Assembly (NCBI GenBank): GCA_945864085.1
Contig: CAMBAD010000012.1
Coordinates: 1-41,077, forward strand
DNA from: an uncultured Streptococcus sp.
GTDB lineage: Bacteria > Bacillota > Bacilli > Lactobacillales > Streptococcaceae
Direction: 5' to 3'
Length of the DNA stretch: 41,077 nucleotides
Under the pieces are notes generated by a model, which saw only the letters and a program-made list of their open reading frames with translations, made no database searches and was not told the DNA's origin. The translations under genes were made by a program, and so were the position numbers. Shown piece by piece: positions 15,005 to 23,760 of this stretch. Within the stretch, counting starts at the first letter, position 1. Each line of letters opens with the position of its first letter.

Positions 15005-16326
15005 CAGACCAACGGATTGATATTTTGAAGAATATTCTCTTGGACCTGCACAATGGTGTCAGTCCAGAGTCTGTTCAGGACCAGTTTAATCAGCATTTCA
15101 CGGGAGTTTCTGCCCTCGAAATCTCCCTAATGGAGCATGAACTCATGTCCAGCGACACGGGCATCACTTTTGAGGATGTCATGAGCCTCTGCAATATCCA
15201 CGCCAACCTTTTCAAAGGAGCCATTGCGGATGTGGAAGTGGCGGATATGGACCAGGAAGGGCACCCTGTCTATGTCTTTAAGCAGGAAAACCTAGCACTG
15301 CGAGCAGCTCTTTTACGCATCCGCCGAATCCTCGACCAGTATGAGCAGACAGAGGATGCGGAACTGCAAGACCAGCTCCAGCAAGGCTTGACACGCCAGT
15401 TTGGCCTCCTCGGTCAGTTTGAAAACCACTACACCCGCAAGGAAAAGGTCTTTTTTCCTATTATGGAGCGGTACGGTCATAATGCACCGCCCAAGGTCAT
15501 GTGGGGCGTAGACGACGAGATTCGAGACCTCTTCAAGACGGCCCGCAAGGCTCTTGCCATAGGCGAGCTAGCTGCGACACGGGTCCATTTTGAAAACTTC
15601 GCCAAGGAATTCGAGGAGATGATTTTCAAGGAGGAAGCTATTCTCCTCATGATTTTGCTGGAGATTTTCACCCAGGACGACTGGCTCCAAGTGGCAGCGG
15701 ACAGCGACGCCTACGGCTACGCCATTGTCAAGCCGACAGCCAAGTGGGTGCCTCATCGGGAGACTTTTGGGGAAATAGCAGAGCAGGCAGCCGACAGTCT
15801 TGCTCCGCAGCCAGCTGGGCCAAACCAGCAGATTATCGATACGCCAGAAGGCCAGTTCACCATTACCTTCACACCGAAGGAGAAGTCGGAAACTGTTCAG
15901 GATAGGACCAGTCCGCAGACCTTTGGCAATGGTTACTTGTCTGTCGAACAGGCCAATCTCATTCTCAACCATTTACCGCTGGAACTCACCTTTGTCAACA
16001 AGGATGACATTTTCCAATACTACAATGACAGCCACCCTGTTGAAGACATGATTTTCAAACGCACTCCGAGCCAGATTGGGCGTCATGTGGAACTCTGCCA
16101 TCCACCCAAAATCTTAGACAAGGTCAAGAAGATTTTTGAATTACTCCGCACAGGGCAAAAAGACCAGGTGACCATGTGGTTCAAGTCCGAAAGTATGGGC
16201 AAGTTTGTCTATGTGGTTTATAAGGCTGTCCGCGATGACCAGGGAGACTTTCAAGGCGTCTTGGAGTATGTCCAAGATATCCAACCATTTTTTGAGCTTG
16301 ACAGCGATTTTCATCGGGATATTTAA
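15001..16326 (+). CDS. DUF438 / hemerythrin / PAS domain protein
   Basis: The 441-residue protein has three parts. DUF438 lies at about residues 5-70 (ILLDLHNGVSPESVQDQFN). A hemerythrin-like four-helix part follows at about 75-235, with candidate iron ligands in CNIHANLFKG, NHYTRKEKVFF and FKEEAIL. A C-terminal PAS-like domain covers about 320-430 (LPLELTFVNKDDIFQYYN, RHVELCHPP). Such proteins are thought to sense or bind oxygen, nitric oxide or iron; that is family inference. The start at 15001 has GGAGGAG upstream and overlaps the DUF1858 stop. It probably acts with the DUF1858 product. Confidence 0.9.
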   Translation: MTDQRIDILKNILLDLHNGVSPESVQDQFNQHFTGVSALEISLMEHELMSSDTGITFEDVMSLCNIHANLFKGAIADVEVADMDQEGHPVYVFKQENLALRAALLRIRRILDQYEQTEDAELQDQLQQGLTRQFGLLGQFENHYTRKEKVFFPIMERYGHNAPPKVMWGVDDEIRDLFKTARKALAIGELAATRVHFENFAKEFEEMIFKEEAILLMILLEIFTQDDWLQVAADSDAYGYAIVKPTAKWVPHRETFGEIAEQAADSLAPQPAGPNQQIIDTPEGQFTITFTPKEKSETVQDRTSPQTFGNGYLSVEQANLILNHLPLELTFVNKDDIFQYYNDSHPVEDMIFKRTPSQIGRHVELCHPPKILDKVKKIFELLRTGQKDQVTMWFKSESMGKFVYVVYKAVRDDQGDFQGVLEYVQDIQPFFELDSDFHRDI

Positions 16327-16366
16327 AGGTCCCAAGTGGATGATAGAGGAAAATAGAGGATTTTTT

Positions 16367-17011
16367 ATGAAAAATTTGAAAGAAAAAAAGAATCAAGGAA
16401 CAGTTATTCCGCTTGGAATAGCCAGTTTTAGTTTGTTAATGGGAGTGTCGTTATTACTGTTTGCAGGAACAGCAGGTGGACTGAATATTATTTTATCTGT
16501 ACCGTCTTTAATCGTAGCTGGTCTTGGATTTTTCTATGTCAAGTATCGTAGGGAAACAACAATTAAGATGTACAATAAAATGTATGACAGGTACCCAGAA
16601 TTACAGAATAATTTGCAATTATTAGTTGACAAGGCAGATTATTATGATTCTGCAATAGGGATAGTCGTTTATAAACATCTCATTGTCAGCCTCAAAGATG
16701 GTATTAAGGTTTTCCATCTCGATGAAGTTGTATGGCTTTACCTCCATATATTAAGGGGCGGCTTTGCCTCAATTTATTCTCAGACTTTAATGGTCGGTAC
16801 AGTTTTGAATGATCGCCATACCTTGTTGAGCTTACCAATTTTAGGTACTTCCAGAGTTGCAGACCCTAATATGGAAAATTTATTCGAATTTATCGGTGCC
16901 AGACATCCTAAAATTATGTTAGGGTATACCAATGAAAATAACCAATTTTGGAGTGTTCTTAGGAGCGAAGATAAGAACCAAAAAACAGACTATTTTGATT
17001 TTTTACGATAA
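16367..17011 (+). CDS. Hypothetical membrane protein, 214 aa
   Basis: I do not recognise this family with certainty. Two hydrophobic helices (about residues 14-34 and 38-56) form an N-terminal hairpin, followed by a soluble part with alternating strands ([31 protein letters not shown]). A C-terminal helix carries [18 protein letters not shown]. The start at 16367 follows AGAGGA; an ATG nine codons upstream is possible. The codons are visibly more AT-rich than in the DUF438 gene before it, which may reflect separate origin. A terminator-like hairpin follows at 17024. Confidence 0.72.
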   Translation: MKNLKEKKNQGTVIPLGIASFSLLMGVSLLLFAGTAGGLNIILSVPSLIVAGLGFFYVKYRRETTIKMYNKMYDRYPELQNNLQLLVDKADYYDSAIGIVVYKHLIVSLKDGIKVFHLDEVVWLYLHILRGGFASIYSQTLMVGTVLNDRHTLLSLPILGTSRVADPNMENLFEFIGARHPKIMLGYTNENNQFWSVLRSEDKNQKTDYFDFLR

Positions 17012-17023
17012 GTATTTCCTATC

Positions 17024-17050
17024 GGGCCACTCACAAGAGCGGTCCTTTGT
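17024..17050 (+). terminator. Probable terminator before truB
   Basis: A 9-bp stem with one mismatch and one G-T (17024-17032 with 17037-17045, loop ACAA) is followed by TTTGTGTT. It lies directly upstream of the truB -10 box. Confidence 0.5.
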
Positions 17051-17058
17051 GTTATAAT
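17050..17058 (+). promoter_or_regulatory. Extended -10 of truB, 6 nt before the ATG
   Basis: TGT-TATAAT (17050-17058) is an extended -10 box; no -35 match is seen. With normal spacing transcription would start at or within a base or two of the truB ATG at 17065, giving a leaderless mRNA. Confidence 0.65.
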
Positions 17059-17064
17059 GAAGAC

Positions 17065-17943
17065 ATGATTTCAGGAATTATTAACTTAAAAAAAGAGGCG
17101 GGGATGACCTCGCACGATGCGGTGTTTAAGCTCCGCAAGATTTTGCAGGAGAAGAAAATCGGACACGGAGGGACCTTGGATCCAGATGTGACAGGCGTTC
17201 TGCCCATTGCAGTCGGCAAGGCTACTCGTCTGATTGAGTACATGCAGGAAGAGGGCAAGATTTACGAGGGGGAGATTACCTTCGGTTACTCGACCACGAC
17301 TGAAGATGCGTCGGGGGCTCTTGTTGAACGGACGCCTGTTTTGGACATAGCAGAGCAGGCAGTAGATGAGGCTATGGCTAGTTTTGTAGGAAAAATCACC
17401 CAGATTCCACCCATGTATTCCGCTGTCAAAGTAAACGGCCGCAAACTTTACGAATACGCACGGGCGGGCGAAGAAGTCGAACGTCCTCAACGCCAGATTG
17501 ACATTTACAGTTTTGAACGGACCAGCCCGATTGAATACGCAGATGACTGTGCCCGTTTCACCTTCCGAGTTCGCTGTGGCAAGGGCACTTATGTCCGTAC
17601 CCTGTCTGTTGACTTGGGGGCCAAGCTCGGCTATGCCAGCCACATGTCCAAGCTGGAACGAACAGGCTCGGCAGGTCTGCTCCTCCAAGACGCTCTGACC
17701 CTAGATGAGATTGCTGCCAGGGTAGCCGAAAATGATTTTAGTTTCCTCCATCCTCTTGAACAAGGTATCGGAGATTTACCCCTTGTCCAATTAACAGAAG
17801 AACAGGTAACAGACGCCACATTTGGCCGATTTGTAAACTTGAACACTGAGGCAGACCGCTTGGCCGGTTTCTACAAAGGTCAGTTGATTGCTATTTTTGA
17901 AAAACGCGATCAGTTGTATAAACCAAGCAAGGTTTTGACCTAG
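17065..17943 (+). CDS. truB: tRNA pseudouridine(55) synthase
   Basis: The 292-residue enzyme isomerises uridine 55 in the T-loop of tRNAs. The catalytic motif [10 protein letters not shown] carries the essential Asp39, followed by GKATRL. Further family motifs are [21 protein letters not shown] (in parts) and [11 protein letters not shown]. The C-terminal domain ends at about 292. The N-terminal [18 protein letters not shown] matches other Firmicute TruB proteins at this start. No ribosome binding site is present; a -10 box lies 6 nt upstream, so the mRNA may be leaderless. It is followed by ribF, the usual streptococcal arrangement. Confidence 0.95.
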   Translation: MISGIINLKKEAGMTSHDAVFKLRKILQEKKIGHGGTLDPDVTGVLPIAVGKATRLIEYMQEEGKIYEGEITFGYSTTTEDASGALVERTPVLDIAEQAVDEAMASFVGKITQIPPMYSAVKVNGRKLYEYARAGEEVERPQRQIDIYSFERTSPIEYADDCARFTFRVRCGKGTYVRTLSVDLGAKLGYASHMSKLERTGSAGLLLQDALTLDEIAARVAENDFSFLHPLEQGIGDLPLVQLTEEQVTDATFGRFVNLNTEADRLAGFYKGQLIAIFEKRDQLYKPSKVLT

Positions 17944-17961
17944 GGGATTTCCCAATGACTG

Positions 17962-17970
17962 TGATAAAAT
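17962..17970 (+). promoter_or_regulatory. Extended -10 of ribF, 7 nt before the ATG
   Basis: TGA-TAAAAT (17962-17970) precedes the ribF ATG at 17978 by 7 nt with no Shine-Dalgarno sequence between. As with truB this points to a leaderless transcript. Confidence 0.55.
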
Positions 17971-17977
17971 AGAAAAC

Positions 17978-18895
17978 ATGAACATTAGAACAATTAACGA
18001 CTACAAAGAATTGTATCAAGAAGAACCAACGGTCCTGGTGCTGGGCTATTTTGACGGGATTCACCTTGGGCACAGGGCCCTGCTTGAACGTGCAAGAAAA
18101 ATAGCAGATGAACGTGGGCTCACAGTGACGGTCTTGACCTTTCCAGAGTCACCTCGCTTGGCTTTCTCGCGCTTTACCCCCGAGCTGCTCCTCCACCTGA
18201 CCAGCCAGGAGCAACGCTATCGTTTGTTTGAAAAATATGGGGTAGACCAGCTCGTTCTGACTGCTTTTACCAGTGAGTTTGCCCAGAATAGGCCAGAGGA
18301 ATTCATCGAGCGCTATGTCAAGAGGCTCAATGCTCAGGTTTTGGTGGCTGGCTTTGATTATCATTTTGGAAATTGCAGAGCAAATGTGCAAGACCTGCAG
18401 GCCCTATTTGAAGGTCAGGTCGAGATTGTGGATGAAGTTTGCCTGAACGGAGAGAAAGTGTCTTCGACCCGTATTCGCCAGGCCATTCAAGCCGGCCAAG
18501 TGTCCTTGGCCAACCAGCTGCTAGGCTATTCCTTTATGACCGAAGGAATTGTTGTTCATGGTGATGCCAGAGGCCGCACAATCGGCTATCCGACAGCCAA
18601 CCTGGCCCCCTTTGACCGAGTGCATCTGCCCTCTGAAGGTGTTTACGTAGCAGATGTCGAAGTAGCAGGCAAACGGTATCGGGCTATGACCAGCGTAGGA
18701 AAAAATGTGACCTTCGACGGAAGGGAAATGCGGATAGAAGCTCATATTTTCGGCTTTGACCGCTTTATTTACGGTGAAAAAATCACCATTTTCTGGCTAG
18801 AAAAAATCCGAGACATGATTAAATTCGATGGAATTGACAGCCTGATGGAACAGATGAAGTCTGACGAGCAGTTTGCCATCAAATGGAAAGCATAA
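17978..18895 (+). CDS. ribF: Bifunctional riboflavin kinase / FAD synthetase
   Basis: The 305-residue protein makes FMN and then FAD from riboflavin. The N-terminal adenylyltransferase half has GYFDGIHLGHRALL and VSSTRIRQAI. The C-terminal kinase half (from about residue 185) has GDARGRTIGYPTANL, EGVYVADV and the helix FDGIDSLMEQMKSDE. Length is normal. The start is set by homology: MNIRTINDY precedes the first strand and no other start is near. There is no ribosome binding site. The 34-bp gap after truB holds only the -10 box, so ribF is probably read both from its own promoter and by read-through. Confidence 0.95.
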   Translation: MNIRTINDYKELYQEEPTVLVLGYFDGIHLGHRALLERARKIADERGLTVTVLTFPESPRLAFSRFTPELLLHLTSQEQRYRLFEKYGVDQLVLTAFTSEFAQNRPEEFIERYVKRLNAQVLVAGFDYHFGNCRANVQDLQALFEGQVEIVDEVCLNGEKVSSTRIRQAIQAGQVSLANQLLGYSFMTEGIVVHGDARGRTIGYPTANLAPFDRVHLPSEGVYVADVEVAGKRYRAMTSVGKNVTFDGREMRIEAHIFGFDRFIYGEKITIFWLEKIRDMIKFDGIDSLMEQMKSDEQFAIKWKA

Positions 18896-19030
18896 GCACT
18901 GACAATGATAGAAAGAATGGCAGAAGACTGCAAAAGCTTTCCTTTTTTGAAAATGGACATGAAAAGGACCTTGAAAAGATTAAATTATTAGAAAAAATAA
19001 GAAATTACAGCATTCTTACACGATTTTCTA

Positions 19031-19059
19031 TTGAAATGTCTTAAGAAATGGGATATACT
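19031..19059 (+). promoter_or_regulatory. spxA1 promoter
   Basis: TTGAAA (19031-19036) and TATACT (19054-19059) are 17 bp apart; the spx ATG is 40 bp downstream. Confidence 0.75.
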
Positions 19060-19099
19060 ATAAATAGTAGGAATTTTATGTGGAAGGGAATGAATTGGC

Positions 19100-19501
19100 A
19101 TGATAACCTTATTTTTGTCACCAAGCTGTACCAGTTGTCGTAAGGCCCGTGCGTGGTTGACCAGTCATGAGGTACCATTTACGGAACACAATATTATGAC
19201 CAGTCCATTGACCGCTGAAGAATTAAAGCGGATTCTATCCCTGACGGAAAATGGAACAGACGACTTGATTTCTACTCGTTCCAAGGTCTTCCAAAAATTG
19301 GATATCGATGTAGAGGAATTGTCCGTTAAGCAGTTAATTGAGTTGATTGAAACCTATCCTAGCCTGCTGCGCCGTCCGATTATCTTGGATGAGAAGCGGA
19401 TGCAGATTGGTTTTAATGAAGACGAGATACGCGCCTTTCTTCCACGAAATTACCGCAAACAAGAATTGAAAAATGCAACATTACGAGCAGAAATAGGATA
19501 A
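19100..19501 (+). CDS. spxA1: Spx family transcriptional regulator, SpxA1 type
   Basis: The 133-residue protein belongs to the ArsC/Spx fold. Spx binds the C-terminal domain of the RNA polymerase alpha subunit and redirects transcription under thiol and oxidative stress. The redox switch CTSC (Cys10, Cys13) is intact, as is the conserved Arg in [30 protein letters not shown] (in two parts) is the typical C-terminal signature. Streptococci carry two Spx proteins; the ribF / UPF0223 context suggests SpxA1, but the assignment relies on memory of gene order. GGAAGGGAATG precedes the start, with a promoter 40 bp upstream. It heads an operon with the next three genes. Confidence 0.9.
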   Translation: MITLFLSPSCTSCRKARAWLTSHEVPFTEHNIMTSPLTAEELKRILSLTENGTDDLISTRSKVFQKLDIDVEELSVKQLIELIETYPSLLRRPIILDEKRMQIGFNEDEIRAFLPRNYRKQELKNATLRAEIG

Positions 19502-19505
19502 AGAT

Positions 19506-19784
19506 ATGAACAAGAATTATTCATATCCACTGGATTTTTCGTGGAGCACTGAGGAGATTTCCTCCGTGCTTTCTTTTTTAAATCAGGTGGAGAAGGCTTA
19601 TGAGGGCGGGGTCAGTGCAGAGGCGATTGTAAACAGCTACCGTCAGTTTAAGTCGGTTGTAAAGAGCAAGGCCCAGGAAAAACAGATTGACCGAGAGTTT
19701 GAACAGGCTTCTGGCTACTCTACCTATCGAGTTGTAAAAGAAGCTCAAGCCAAGGGGAAAGGAGTTGTCCGTCTTGGAAGCTAA
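19506..19784 (+). CDS. UPF0223 family protein
   Basis: The 92-residue product matches UPF0223 (YktA in B. subtilis), small helical proteins of unknown function. The N-terminal [14 protein letters not shown] and the following [22 protein letters not shown] (in parts) are family hallmarks, as is the C-terminal [12 protein letters not shown]. It begins 4 bp after spxA1 and its end overlaps the next gene by 11 bp. This order (spx, UPF0223, inositol-phosphatase-like) recurs in streptococci. Confidence 0.92.
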   Translation: MNKNYSYPLDFSWSTEEISSVLSFLNQVEKAYEGGVSAEAIVNSYRQFKSVVKSKAQEKQIDREFEQASGYSTYRVVKEAQAKGKGVVRLGS

Positions 19785-20532
19785 ATACAAGTTTGCCCAG
19801 CAACTTGTCAGGGATGCAGGAGCATTTCTGCGTCACCACCTCTATGATGAGTTGAAGATTGAGGAAAAGGATGATTTTACAGATCTTGTAACCCATCTGG
19901 ACAAGCAGATTCAGGAGGAAATGACAGAAAAGATTCTGGCTCGCTACCCTGCTGATGTGATTTATGGGGAAGAAGGCGGCGCTGCCTGCTTTATGACGGA
20001 GGGGCATGTCTGGGTCATAGACCCTATTGATGGCACCAGTAATTTCATTGCTCAAAAGGATGATTTTGCGATTTTATTGGCCTATTTTGAAGATGGTCAG
20101 GGAAAATTCGCCCTGATTTATCATGTGATGCAGGACAAGCTTTTCCACGGTGGCGGTCTGTTTCCTGTCTATCGGAATGAAGACCTCCTTAGTCCGCCAG
20201 CCCAGCAGCCCCTATCTCTGAGCTTGATTGGTCTGAATGCCAAGTTATATGCAAAAAATGTGCATGGTTTGGCAGATTTGGCTGACCAGTGTCTGGGCAT
20301 TCGCTCAGTCGGCAGTGCAGGCATTGGCTTTGTCCACGTTTTGGAGGGGAAATTAGTTTCCTATGCTTCCTATCTCTACCCCTGGGATTATGCCGCAGCT
20401 AGTATCTTGGGAGAAGGGCTGGGATTTCGCTTAATCAGTCTGGATCAGGCAAGCCCCAGCTATCAGGGACGAGAACATGTTCTGCTTTTACCCTCAGACA
20501 AACTTATTGAGATGAAAAGGTACTTATTTTGA
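19774..20532 (+). CDS. Inositol monophosphatase family protein
   Basis: The 252-residue protein has the metal-binding motifs of the family: [18 protein letters not shown] and, near the end, PWDYAAAS. It should be a magnesium-dependent phosphatase; in bacteria the substrate may be inositol phosphate, a nucleotide bisphosphate or another sugar phosphate. The start is an unusual TTG at 19774, nine bases after GGGGAAAGGAG and agreeing with the usual N-terminus (MEAKYKFAQ). A TTG at 19765 is too close to that site. The gene overlaps UPF0223 by 11 bp and rsmF by one base (TGATG). Confidence 0.88.
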   Translation: MEAKYKFAQQLVRDAGAFLRHHLYDELKIEEKDDFTDLVTHLDKQIQEEMTEKILARYPADVIYGEEGGAACFMTEGHVWVIDPIDGTSNFIAQKDDFAILLAYFEDGQGKFALIYHVMQDKLFHGGGLFPVYRNEDLLSPPAQQPLSLSLIGLNAKLYAKNVHGLADLADQCLGIRSVGSAGIGFVHVLEGKLVSYASYLYPWDYAAASILGEGLGFRLISLDQASPSYQGREHVLLLPSDKLIEMKRYLF

Positions 20533-21833
20533 TGCAATTACCACAGGAATTTATGGATAAATATCAAGATTTGCTTGGCCAAGAAGCCCAAGCATTTTTT
20601 GAGAGTTTTCGTGAGGAGCCAGTCGCTGCCTTTCGGGTCAATCCCCTGAAGGAAAGCCTTCAGGAATTTGCTGATCCGATTCCCAACATGCCTTGGTCTT
20701 ACTACGGTAAGGTTTCAGGCAAGTCTCCCGAACATGTGACGGGCTTGGTCTATTCCCAGGAGCCAGCGGCTCAGATGGTTGGTCAGGTTGCGCAACCTGC
20801 AAAGGGCATGAAGGTTTTAGACCTGGCAGCTGCTCCTGGTGGAAAATCCACACACCTGCTCTCTTATTTGGACAATACTGGCCTTCTTGTCAGCAATGAG
20901 ATTTCCAGTAAACGTGTAAAAGTTCTTACAGAAAATATTGAGCGTTTCGGGGCTAGAAATGTCATTGTGACCAATGAATCTGCCGACCGTTTAGCCAAGG
21001 TATTTCCTGCCTATTTTGACATGATTGTCCTAGACGCCCCTTGCTCTGGCGAAGGCATGTTTCGAAAGGATCCAGCCGCTATCCAATACTGGTCTGTAGA
21101 TTATCCTGCCCAGTGCGCGAGCTTGCAGAGGGAGATTTTGACAGCTGCCATGGATATGCTGGCAGAAGGTGGCCAATTAATCTATTCTACCTGTACCTGG
21201 TCTCCCGAAGAAAATGAGGAAATTGTAGCTTGGTTGCTGGAAAATTATGATTTGGAACTGGTAGATATTCCAAAAATAAATGGCATGGTTGCAGGCTTTG
21301 ATTACCCAGAAACTGCACGCATGTACCCACATCGCTTTGTCGGTGAAGGGCAATTTGTGGCAAAATTTAAGTATTATGGCCATGGGAAACCGAAGCGTGT
21401 CAAACCAGGGAAATCCAATCTCAATCGGGAACAGGTCCAGCTGTGGCAGGAATTTGCCGCCAAGCAGCTGAGGGTTCCATTGACGGGGCTCTTGCAGGCT
21501 TTTGGTGACCAGTTATATCTGCTGCCAGATGGCTTGCCAGACCTTTCCAAGATGAAGATTGGGCGCAATGGTCTGCATTTGGGGACTTTCAAGAAAAAAC
21601 GGTTTGAACCCAGCTTTGCCCTAGGCCTGTGTCTGCACCGTTCAGAAGTCCGCCATCGTATTGAAATCACCCCAGAAGATTTTCAAAAATACGTTGCTGG
21701 TCAGCCAGTGCCCATAAGTGAAGAATTGCCCAACGGATGGTACCAAGTAGCTGTTCATGGCAACGGTCTAGGCTTTGCCAAGTTGGTGTCAGGCACCTTG
21801 AAAAATAGCTTTCCAAAAGGCCTCCGTTTTTAG
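20532..21833 (+). CDS. rsmF: RsmF-type 16S rRNA m5C methyltransferase
   Basis: The 433-residue protein is an S-adenosylmethionine-dependent RNA cytosine-5 methyltransferase. Motif I is DLAAAPGGKSTHLL, the catalytic DAPCSGEGMF and the second cysteine STCTWSPEENE are intact. The C-terminal part (about 280-433) carries the RsmF-specific domain and PUA-like tail (LPNGWYQVAVHGNGLGFAK). The target in E. coli is C1407 of 16S rRNA; the Firmicute enzyme probably modifies the same region. The ATG overlaps the stop of the preceding gene (TGATG). No strong terminator is visible before the pst promoter. Confidence 0.92.
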   Translation: MQLPQEFMDKYQDLLGQEAQAFFESFREEPVAAFRVNPLKESLQEFADPIPNMPWSYYGKVSGKSPEHVTGLVYSQEPAAQMVGQVAQPAKGMKVLDLAAAPGGKSTHLLSYLDNTGLLVSNEISSKRVKVLTENIERFGARNVIVTNESADRLAKVFPAYFDMIVLDAPCSGEGMFRKDPAAIQYWSVDYPAQCASLQREILTAAMDMLAEGGQLIYSTCTWSPEENEEIVAWLLENYDLELVDIPKINGMVAGFDYPETARMYPHRFVGEGQFVAKFKYYGHGKPKRVKPGKSNLNREQVQLWQEFAAKQLRVPLTGLLQAFGDQLYLLPDGLPDLSKMKIGRNGLHLGTFKKKRFEPSFALGLCLHRSEVRHRIEITPEDFQKYVAGQPVPISEELPNGWYQVAVHGNGLGFAKLVSGTLKNSFPKGLRF

Positions 21834-21854
21834 GGCCATTAACGCAGATTATTT

Positions 21855-21883
21855 TTGCAACTTGTCTTTTTATATGATATAGT
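21855..21883 (+). promoter_or_regulatory. Candidate pst operon promoter
   Basis: TTGCAA (21855-21860) and TATAGT (21878-21883) are 17 bp apart, about 90 bp before pstS. It lies just upstream of the Pho-box-like array, so a second activated promoter further down is also possible. Confidence 0.5.
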
Positions 21884-21890
21884 GGATGAG

Positions 21891-21929
21891 TGGAAAATTC
21901 TTGTAAATAGTATGTAAAATAGACATAAA
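21891..21929 (+). promoter_or_regulatory. Pho-box-like array upstream of pstS
   Basis: Four hexamers recur at exact 11-bp spacing: TGGAAA (21891), TGTAAA (21902), TGTAAA (21913) and CATAAA (21924). On the other strand the two perfect ones read TTTACA-N5-TTTACA, the pattern of PhoP/PhoB-family response regulator sites. The likely binder is the streptococcal PnpR. The binding claim is inference from spacing and location before the phosphate uptake operon. Confidence 0.6.
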
Positions 21930-21970
21930 ATTTGGGAGATACCACTGAAAAATGTAAAGGAAAAATCGAC

Positions 21971-22840
21971 ATGAAAAAAAAGCATAAGCTAGGTATTGCA
22001 GCTTTATTTCTAATCAGTAGTCTGGCTCTGTCAGCTTGTTCGTCTTGGATCGACCGAGGTGAGTCTATCACAGCAGTTGGTTCGACCGCTCTCCAGCCCT
22101 TGGTAGAAGCGGCAGCAGATGAATTTGGCAGTGTCAACATTGGCAAATCCGTCAATGTTCAGGGGGGCGGTTCGGGTACTGGCCTATCTCAGGTCCAGTC
22201 AGGAGCTGTTCAAATCGGGAACTCGGATGTGTTTGCTGAGGAAAAAGAGGGAATTGACGCCAGTCAGTTAGTAGACCATCAGGTTGCTGTAGCGGGGCTT
22301 GCGGTTATCGTCAATGAAGAGGTAACAGTTGACTCTGTCACTACGGAAGATTTGAGAAAGATTTTTACAGGTGAAATCACCAACTGGAAAGAGTTGGGTG
22401 GAAAGAATCTGCCAATTTCGATTATCAACCGTGCAGCCAGCTCAGGTTCACGTGCGACCTTTGATAGCATTATTATGGATGGTGAGACTGCTATTCAAAG
22501 TCAGGAACAAGATTCCAATGGTATGGTGAAGTCAATCGTTGCCCAGACACCTGGTGCGATTTCTTATCTGGCCTTTGCCTACCTGGATGATTCAGTCAAG
22601 ACGATGAAGCTAAATGGCTTTGAGCCTACGACTGAAAATGTAGCGACCAATGACTGGCCAATCTGGGCTTACGAACACATGTATACCAAGGGCGAGCCAG
22701 AGGGCCTAACCAAGGAATTTTTGGATTACATGTACTCTGATGAAGTCCAAGAAGGCATTGTCGTTAGCATGGGTTATATTTCTATCAACCACATGAAGGT
22801 AGAAAAAACTGCTGATGGTGTGGTAACAGAGAAGGAGTAG
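21971..22840 (+). CDS. pstS: Phosphate ABC transporter substrate-binding lipoprotein
   Basis: The 289-residue protein is a lipoprotein: after a Lys-rich start and hydrophobic stretch the lipobox LALSAC places the modified cysteine near residue 22. The mature part has the phosphate-binding signatures [34 protein letters not shown] (in parts) and [14 protein letters not shown]. It captures phosphate outside the membrane and delivers it to PstC/PstA. The ATG at 21971 follows AAAGGAAA. It heads a six-gene operon through phoU and has an 11-bp-periodic regulator array upstream. Confidence 0.95.
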   Translation: MKKKHKLGIAALFLISSLALSACSSWIDRGESITAVGSTALQPLVEAAADEFGSVNIGKSVNVQGGGSGTGLSQVQSGAVQIGNSDVFAEEKEGIDASQLVDHQVAVAGLAVIVNEEVTVDSVTTEDLRKIFTGEITNWKELGGKNLPISIINRAASSGSRATFDSIIMDGETAIQSQEQDSNGMVKSIVAQTPGAISYLAFAYLDDSVKTMKLNGFEPTTENVATNDWPIWAYEHMYTKGEPEGLTKEFLDYMYSDEVQEGIVVSMGYISINHMKVEKTADGVVTEKE

Positions 22841-22842
22841 AA

Positions 22843-23760
22843 ATGAAAAACGAAAAACTCGCAAAAGAATTGTCAACCCCTTCAAAGAACTCTCGCTTGG
22901 AAAGATTTGGGCAGGTCCTGACCTTCCTGTGTCTTAGTTTGATTGTCTTCATCGTAGCGATGATTCTCATTTTCGTTGCCCAACGGGGCTTGTCAACCTT
23001 CTTTGTTGACGGTATCGGTATCGGCGATTTCCTGTTTGGCAGTAAATGGGAACCGAGTTCGAAAATTTTTGGTGCCTTGCCAATGATTTCAGGCTCCTTT
23101 ATTGTCACGATTCTATCTGCTATTATTGCCACTCCGATTGCTATCGGTGCCGCGGTATTTATGACAGAAATTTCGCCAAAACGTGGGGCAAAAATTCTAC
23201 AGCCAGTTATTGAACTGCTGGTCGGTATTCCATCAGTTGTGTATGGTTTCATCGGCTTACAGGTGGTGGTGCCATTCGTTCGCTCAATCTTCGGTGGGAC
23301 AGGTTTTGGTATTTTATCAGGGGTATTTGTCCTCTTCGTTATGATTTTGCCAACGGTAACCTTCATGACAGTTGACAGCCTGCGCGCTGTTCCGCGTCAT
23401 TATCGAGAAGCGAGTTTGGCAATGGGTGCTACTCGTTGGCAGACCATTTGGCGTGTTATTTTAAATGCAGCTAAGCCAGGTATTTTTACCGCCGTCATCT
23501 TTGGCATGGCGCGTGCTTTTGGTGAGGCATTGGCGATCCAGATGGTTGTTGGTAACTCAGCCGTTATCCCGACCTCATTGACAACACCAGCAGCGACCTT
23601 GACCTCTGTACTAACAATGGGTATCGGAAACACCGTTATGGGTACAGTACAGAACAACGTTCTTTGGTCTCTGGCCCTAGTCTTACTCTTGATGAGCCTT
23701 GTCTTCAATATGCTTATGAAATTTATTACAAGAGAGGGTAAGAAAAACTATGCACGCTAA
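22843..23760 (+). CDS. pstC: Phosphate ABC transporter permease PstC
   Basis: The 305-residue membrane protein has six predicted helices. The first follows a charged N-terminal tail of about 25 residues. The EAA loop reads YREASLAMGATRWQTIWRVIL (in parts), and ELLVGIPSVVYGFIGL is the typical conserved stretch. It pairs with PstA to form the channel. The start lies 2 bp after the pstS stop, with AGAAGGAG upstream, and the 3' end overlaps pstA by 11 bp. Confidence 0.94.
   Translation: MKNEKLAKELSTPSKNSRLERFGQVLTFLCLSLIVFIVAMILIFVAQRGLSTFFVDGIGIGDFLFGSKWEPSSKIFGALPMISGSFIVTILSAIIATPIAIGAAVFMTEISPKRGAKILQPVIELLVGIPSVVYGFIGLQVVVPFVRSIFGGTGFGILSGVFVLFVMILPTVTFMTVDSLRAVPRHYREASLAMGATRWQTIWRVILNAAKPGIFTAVIFGMARAFGEALAIQMVVGNSAVIPTSLTTPAATLTSVLTMGIGNTVMGTVQNNVLWSLALVLLLMSLVFNMLMKFITREGKKNYAR

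Noticed and set aside
17086..17688. 200-codon frame antisense to truB
   Set aside because: truB is certain on the + strand with all motifs; the antisense frame has no family features.
21667..22155. 162-codon - strand frame across the rsmF end and pstS start
   Set aside because: It would run through the pst promoter region and two certain genes; no supporting signals.
22785..23366. 193-codon frame antisense to pstC
   Set aside because: Composition (Thr/Pro/Lys/Ile-rich) is that of a membrane-protein shadow; pstC is certain.
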